From Microcaldota archaeon (GTDB taxonomy: Archaea > Micrarchaeota > Micrarchaeia > Micrarchaeales > Micrarchaeaceae), in contig DAHVQB010000009.1 of the NCBI GenBank assembly GCA_027317945.1, positions 21,713 through 85,712 of the forward strand: a stretch of 64,000 nucleotides of DNA, given 5' to 3'. Made by a program: the position numbers and the translations under genes. A model generated the notes under the pieces. That model had not been told where the DNA came from. It searched no databases and was given only the letters and a program-made list of their open reading frames with translations. This document shows, in pieces, positions 60,907 to 64,000 of this stretch. Within the stretch, counting starts at the first letter, position 1. Every line of letters starts with the position of its first letter.

Positions 60907-63210
60907 TCAAAGTTCCGATACGGTTGTCGGGCCGTCCACGGACTTGTCCCTGTCGAGCGTGTAGACTATCGCGGAGCCTATCTGCTTCATGCTCTCCTCA
61001 TGTGTTATTACGAATATCTGGTCGACTACCTTAGGTAGATTCTCCCCAAGGACATTTATGAGCCTTGATATGCCGTTGGAATCAAGGTTGTGCGTCGGTT
61101 CGTCAAGTATTATCCACTTCAGGTTTGGCACTATTACCATGGACATTGCCACCCTCATCGCGAGGCACGCTATGGTCCTCTCGCCTCCGCTTGCTACTGC
61201 ATCGACCGACGCCCAGTACTCTGCGCCTCCTCTGCCCAGGTCTGCTTCCAGCAGGTAATCGTCCTTTTTGCTTGTCAACCGTATCCGTCTATAATCGCCA
61301 TAAGGGTATAGCTCCGGCCAAAGCCCGTTCATGAGGCTGTTTATGGAAGAGACGAGCATGTTCCTGAGGAGCGCCTCTGTTTCCATAAGCGCACTCTTGA
61401 ACTTGTTGAGGTTTCCAATGTGATCCCTCCGCTTCGCTATCCTGGCTTCTATCACCTCAAAGTTTGCCACCTGCTTTGCCTTCTCGTCTATCTGCGATCT
61501 CAGGCTCTCGGTGTACTTGATGCTGGAGCTCAGCCTGGCGCGCGCGCCGCTCAATTCCGCAGCCTTGCCCTCGAGGTCGCCCCGCATGGCATCAACCAAT
61601 TTGTCATCGACAGCTATTGCTTTCATCTCGTCTGTTTTGCGTTTCACTATGGTGCCGGCCCTGGCCAACTCGTCAACGTACGCTGCTTTTCTCTTTGTTG
61701 ATTCCATGTCCGCATTCAGCTTGTTTATCGACTCGGAGAACGCATCCCGCTCCAGCCCCTTCGCTTTGATGTCCTTCTCCAGCGCGGAACATTTTGGTTT
61801 TATGGCAGCGAGTTCCGTTCTGTCCTTCGCGATGGCGTTTTCAATCCCTTCATAATCCTTCAGCTTGCTGGTATATACTGCGACTCTCACTGCTTCCTCC
61901 TTTGCAGCTTTTAGTCCCGCCTCGGCTTCCGGTATGCGCTTGCCGAGTTCGGACAGCTCCTTGTCTATGCCGCCCATCAGCGCGCTCTTGTCCTTCAACA
62001 GCTTCTCCTTAAGCGCGCCGTCAAGCTCGCGTTCGCAGAGCGGGCACTTGCCTATGTGCTTCTTAAGCTCTTCTAGCCAAGCCGCCACCTCCTTTCCAAG
62101 GGCCCTGTTGCGTGCCATGGAATCATTGAGCTCCCTTAGCGATATCTCGCATTTCTTGACGCGCTCATTGGACGCATCGACAGTCTTACCTTTGATTTTA
62201 GCGAGTATGGCATCCCTGTCCTTGGCCTTCTTTTCATTTGATTCTATCGCGGTAGAGAGTGATGCGGCCTTAGACGTGGCATCCTTAAGGTCCGTCCCGA
62301 GCTTGTCCAATGCAGTCTCGACAGCTGCCTTGGACTCCTTTGCTGCCTTGAGGCCGGCTTTCACCGACTCACTGTCTATATTGAGCTTGTTTATCTTGGC
62401 AATCTCATCCTCCATAGCCGCGGTCTTTCCGTTTATGGCGGCGATCTCCTTCTCCAGCACGGCCTTCTTGGACTGCAGCGCCTTGGCTTCATCCAACTTC
62501 TTCCTTATGGAATCAACATCCGCTGCGGTCTTCTTCTCCGTCGCCTTGAGCGAGATCTGCTCCTTTTCCATCCCGGCTAATTCCTCCCCTAATTTCCCCA
62601 GCTGCGCCTTGTAAGATTTCATATCGATTTGCGCCAGCGTGCTTTCCTCGTCTCCTATCATAGACTTTATGCTGTTTATCAGAGACGTGGCGTTGTCCTC
62701 TGCAGCGGCGAACTGGTCCAGCCCAAGCATGCCGTCTATCTGCTTCTTCCTGTCGCTCTTGGTCAGTTCAAGGAAATAGTCAAGGTTGTTTTGCTCTGCG
62801 TATATCGCGCGCGAGAACGTCTCATAGTCCGTCTTGAGCAGGTGCCCTATCTCCTCGTTCACCCTCTCTGCCTGCGTCTGCAGGTACTCGCCGTTCCTTT
62901 CAAGCTTTGCCGTGCTGCTGCTGCGCAAGTTTATTGTCCTTAATACGGCATACACGTTGCCGTCGACTTCAAATTCTAACCTGACCTTTGCTTCCTGTTC
63001 CTCCTCCGGCCTGTTGGTTATGAGATCGTTCGACGCGATCTTCCTGCTCTTCAGTGCAGGGAAAGTGCCGAAAAGCGCGAACGATATGGCATCTAGCACG
63101 GAGCTTTTCCCCGCGCCCATTATGCCTATTAGCACGTTCACACCATTCTTGAAGTCCAGTTTGGTGTTCCTGTGGGTTTTCCAGTTGATAAGCTCTATGG
63201 ATCTTATCAT
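60907..63210 (-). CDS. rad50: DNA double-strand break repair ATPase Rad50
   Basis: 767 residues from ATG 63208-63210; a longer upstream frame is not family-like. Walker A 'GIMGAGKSS' (~29-37), long coiled coils with the zinc hook 'CPLCERELDG' at about 388, ABC signature 'ASGGERTIACLAMRVA', and Walker B 'WIILDEPTHNLDS'. Rad50 tethers and processes DNA ends with Mre11. Mre11, HerA and NurA, often neighbours in archaea, are not in this window. Confidence 0.95.
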   Translation of the reverse strand: MIRSIELINWKTHRNTKLDFKNGVNVLIGIMGAGKSSVLDAISFALFGTFPALKSRKIASNDLITNRPEEEQEAKVRLEFEVDGNVYAVLRTINLRSSSTAKLERNGEYLQTQAERVNEEIGHLLKTDYETFSRAIYAEQNNLDYFLELTKSDRKKQIDGMLGLDQFAAAEDNATSLINSIKSMIGDEESTLAQIDMKSYKAQLGKLGEELAGMEKEQISLKATEKKTAADVDSIRKKLDEAKALQSKKAVLEKEIAAINGKTAAMEDEIAKINKLNIDSESVKAGLKAAKESKAAVETALDKLGTDLKDATSKAASLSTAIESNEKKAKDRDAILAKIKGKTVDASNERVKKCEISLRELNDSMARNRALGKEVAAWLEELKKHIGKCPLCERELDGALKEKLLKDKSALMGGIDKELSELGKRIPEAEAGLKAAKEEAVRVAVYTSKLKDYEGIENAIAKDRTELAAIKPKCSALEKDIKAKGLERDAFSESINKLNADMESTKRKAAYVDELARAGTIVKRKTDEMKAIAVDDKLVDAMRGDLEGKAAELSGARARLSSSIKYTESLRSQIDEKAKQVANFEVIEARIAKRRDHIGNLNKFKSALMETEALLRNMLVSSINSLMNGLWPELYPYGDYRRIRLTSKKDDYLLEADLGRGGAEYWASVDAVASGGERTIACLAMRVAMSMVIVPNLKWIILDEPTHNLDSNGISRLINVLGENLPKVVDQIFVITHEESMKQIGSAIVYTLDRDKSVDGPTTVSEL

Positions 63211-63291
63211 GCAATTAGCACCATACGATAAGCAGACAGAGATATTTAGATGATGTCTATTAAATAGTATGCGAGAAACTGGCGTTTCACG

Positions 63292-63609
63292 ATGGTAAAA
63301 GGCCATATACTCGCAGACGTTATGCTTGCAAAGACCTCGCGATGGCTCGGGCTCGCAGGCATAGCAGCAATGGACGTGCCCGTGCAAGGCGATGACCAGA
63401 TACTAAAGGTTTCGAAGAGGGCCGGCGCGGTGCTATTGACGTCCGATGTGCAGCTCTCGCTGAGGGCAAAGAAGCGCGGCATAGAGGTATTGCTCGTTGG
63501 CCAGAAGGACCTGAACGGGCAGCTAGCTTTCATAATAAAATCGCTCAACCTTAACAAAGTGAGCGGGAAATCCCACACCATTCATGGGTGGGATGAAAGC
63601 GAACCGTAG
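63292..63609 (+). CDS. Mut7-C RNase domain protein with C-terminus replaced by IS-like repeat
   Basis: 105 residues. 'ILADVMLAKTSRWLGLAG' (~5-22), 'GDDQILKVSKRAGAVLLTSD' (parts) and 'RAKKRGIEVLLVGQ' match the Mut7-C/PIN-like domain (conserved Asp residues in 'LADVM' and 'TSD'). Members usually continue after this point with a zinc ribbon of two Cys pairs. Here the frame instead enters the repeat copy C after about residue 87 ('LNLNKVSGKSH') and ends 16 codons later, so the zinc ribbon is missing. Likely a gene truncated by insertion of the TnpB element. Divergent from rad50. Confidence 0.8.
   Translation: MVKGHILADVMLAKTSRWLGLAGIAAMDVPVQGDDQILKVSKRAGAVLLTSDVQLSLRAKKRGIEVLLVGQKDLNGQLAFIIKSLNLNKVSGKSHTIHGWDESEP
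63551..63593 (+). repeat. IS200/IS605-like terminal repeat, copy C (left end of TnpB element)
   Basis: These 43 bp are identical to 17031-17073 of copy A, then diverge. The repeat begins inside the Mut7-C gene and stands 31 bp before the TnpB ATG, the position expected for a left terminus. It contains the same two small hairpins. Confidence 0.8.
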
Positions 63610-63623
63610 TAAGGCGTATAGAT

Positions 63624-64000
63624 ATGGATGGAAATATAGGTTGCATGGGACTGACAAGAGCCTACAAGTTCAGAATCCACCCCGACGCTACAAGGCAGGG
63701 AGAGATAGACGAAAGGCTGATTATTGCACAACAGTTCTACAACAAGATTCTTGAGAAGTCAATCGAGTCCTATAAAAATGGAAAGACCAAGGTTTCGATG
63801 GCTCAATTCAACAGATTCGTAAAAGAGGCAATCCAAGATGACAAGAGATACCTGAAACTCTATTCGCAGACAAGATGCGAGATAGAATTCAGGCTTCTAA
63901 AAGCATACCAGAACTTCTTCAGAAGGATCAAGGAAGGAAACAGAAAGGCAGGATTCCCGAGATTCAGGTCACGGGACAGATACAAGTCAATAACATATCC
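63624..64000 (+). mobile_element. tnpB: TnpB (IS200/IS605-family RNA-guided nuclease), 5' part
   Basis: The frame is open from ATG 63624 (ATG 63645 alternative) to the window edge, giving about 125 codons. 'YKFRIHPDATRQGEIDERL' is the typical TnpB N-terminus, and 'KAYQNFFRRIKEGNRKAGF' with 'PRFRSRDRYKSITYP' matches the conserved OrfB N-terminal segment. The RuvC and zinc-finger parts lie outside the window, so catalytic competence cannot be judged. No TnpA is seen upstream. Preceded by terminal repeat copy C. Confidence 0.92.

Noticed and set aside
61865-62614. 249-codon plus-strand frame opposite the Rad50 coiled coil
   Set aside because: Ser/Leu/Ala-rich antisense frame typical for the reverse of Lys/Glu/Ala-rich coiled coils.
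1-64000. CRISPR array or Cas genes
   Set aside because: No regularly spaced repeats were seen; only the three dispersed copies of the IS-like repeat, too far apart and without spacers.

Overview
The window comes from an archaeon. It carries archaeal or eukaryote-like versions of replication, transcription and translation genes: both subunits of PolD, FEN1, PolX, topoisomerase VI subunit B, Rad50, Alba, MBF1, EF-1alpha, uL1/P0/P1, uS10, L10e, Dph2 and AspRS/AsnRS. Genes are tightly packed, with several 4-bp ATGA overlaps and no gene-free stretch above about 275 bp. Base composition is moderate, and there is an archaeal FtsZ and a class III prepilin with an 'AMEYLMTYGWAILII' signal. I infer a small-genome DPANN archaeon, most likely Micrarchaeota/ARMAN-like. 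That placement is inference; no 16S rRNA gene is present.

Region 1-12.97 kb (+) is the most unusual. Five tandem polytopic membrane proteins share one architecture (VirB6/CedA-like). Two paralogous two-TM proteins with a coiled-coil cytoplasmic domain follow, then a VirB4/CedB-like ATPase, then small accessory genes (a helical protein, a zinc-ribbon membrane protein, a coiled-coil/winged-helix protein, a 50-aa basic protein) and a large secreted, sequon-rich, membrane-anchored protein. Together they look like a type IV secretion or DNA-transfer machine, and this is the best candidate here for an undescribed system.

13-25.4 kb holds top6B and a KH-domain rRNA-processing protein (-), EF-1alpha and S10 (+), a cassette of two paralogous membrane proteins plus a 2[4Fe-4S] ferredoxin with a long tail (-), a candidate structured RNA, a tandem-Alba protein, AspRS, a DHH phosphoesterase, and the stalk operon L1-P0-P1, in which P0 lacks the usual acidic C-terminal tail.

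25.5-45.8 kb holds a second ferredoxin, Lhr helicase with its metallophosphoesterase, a site-2 protease, MBF1, FEN1, Hsp20, PolX, a proteasome-beta-like Ntn hydrolase, DP2-DP1-UPF0147, an OB-fold protein, and a tandem AAA+ ATPase whose N-terminal half is a polytopic membrane domain.

45.8-64 kb holds an intron-containing tRNA-Tyr, AsnRS, a two-gene reverse-transsulfuration operon, cytidine deaminase, CDF and NiCoT metal transporters, tRNA-Asp, a DUF929 thioredoxin-like protein, type 2 IPP isomerase, glutamate dehydrogenase, the prepilin, Dph2, L10e, a polytopic membrane protein, FtsZ, Rad50, a Mut7-C RNase and the start of a TnpB gene cut by the window edge.

A short structured repeat (about 43-54 bp) occurs three times: after S10, between FEN1 and Hsp20, and in front of TnpB. 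It looks like an IS200/IS605-type terminus. One copy supplies the ribosome-binding site and start codon of Hsp20, and another replaces the C-terminus of the Mut7-C protein.
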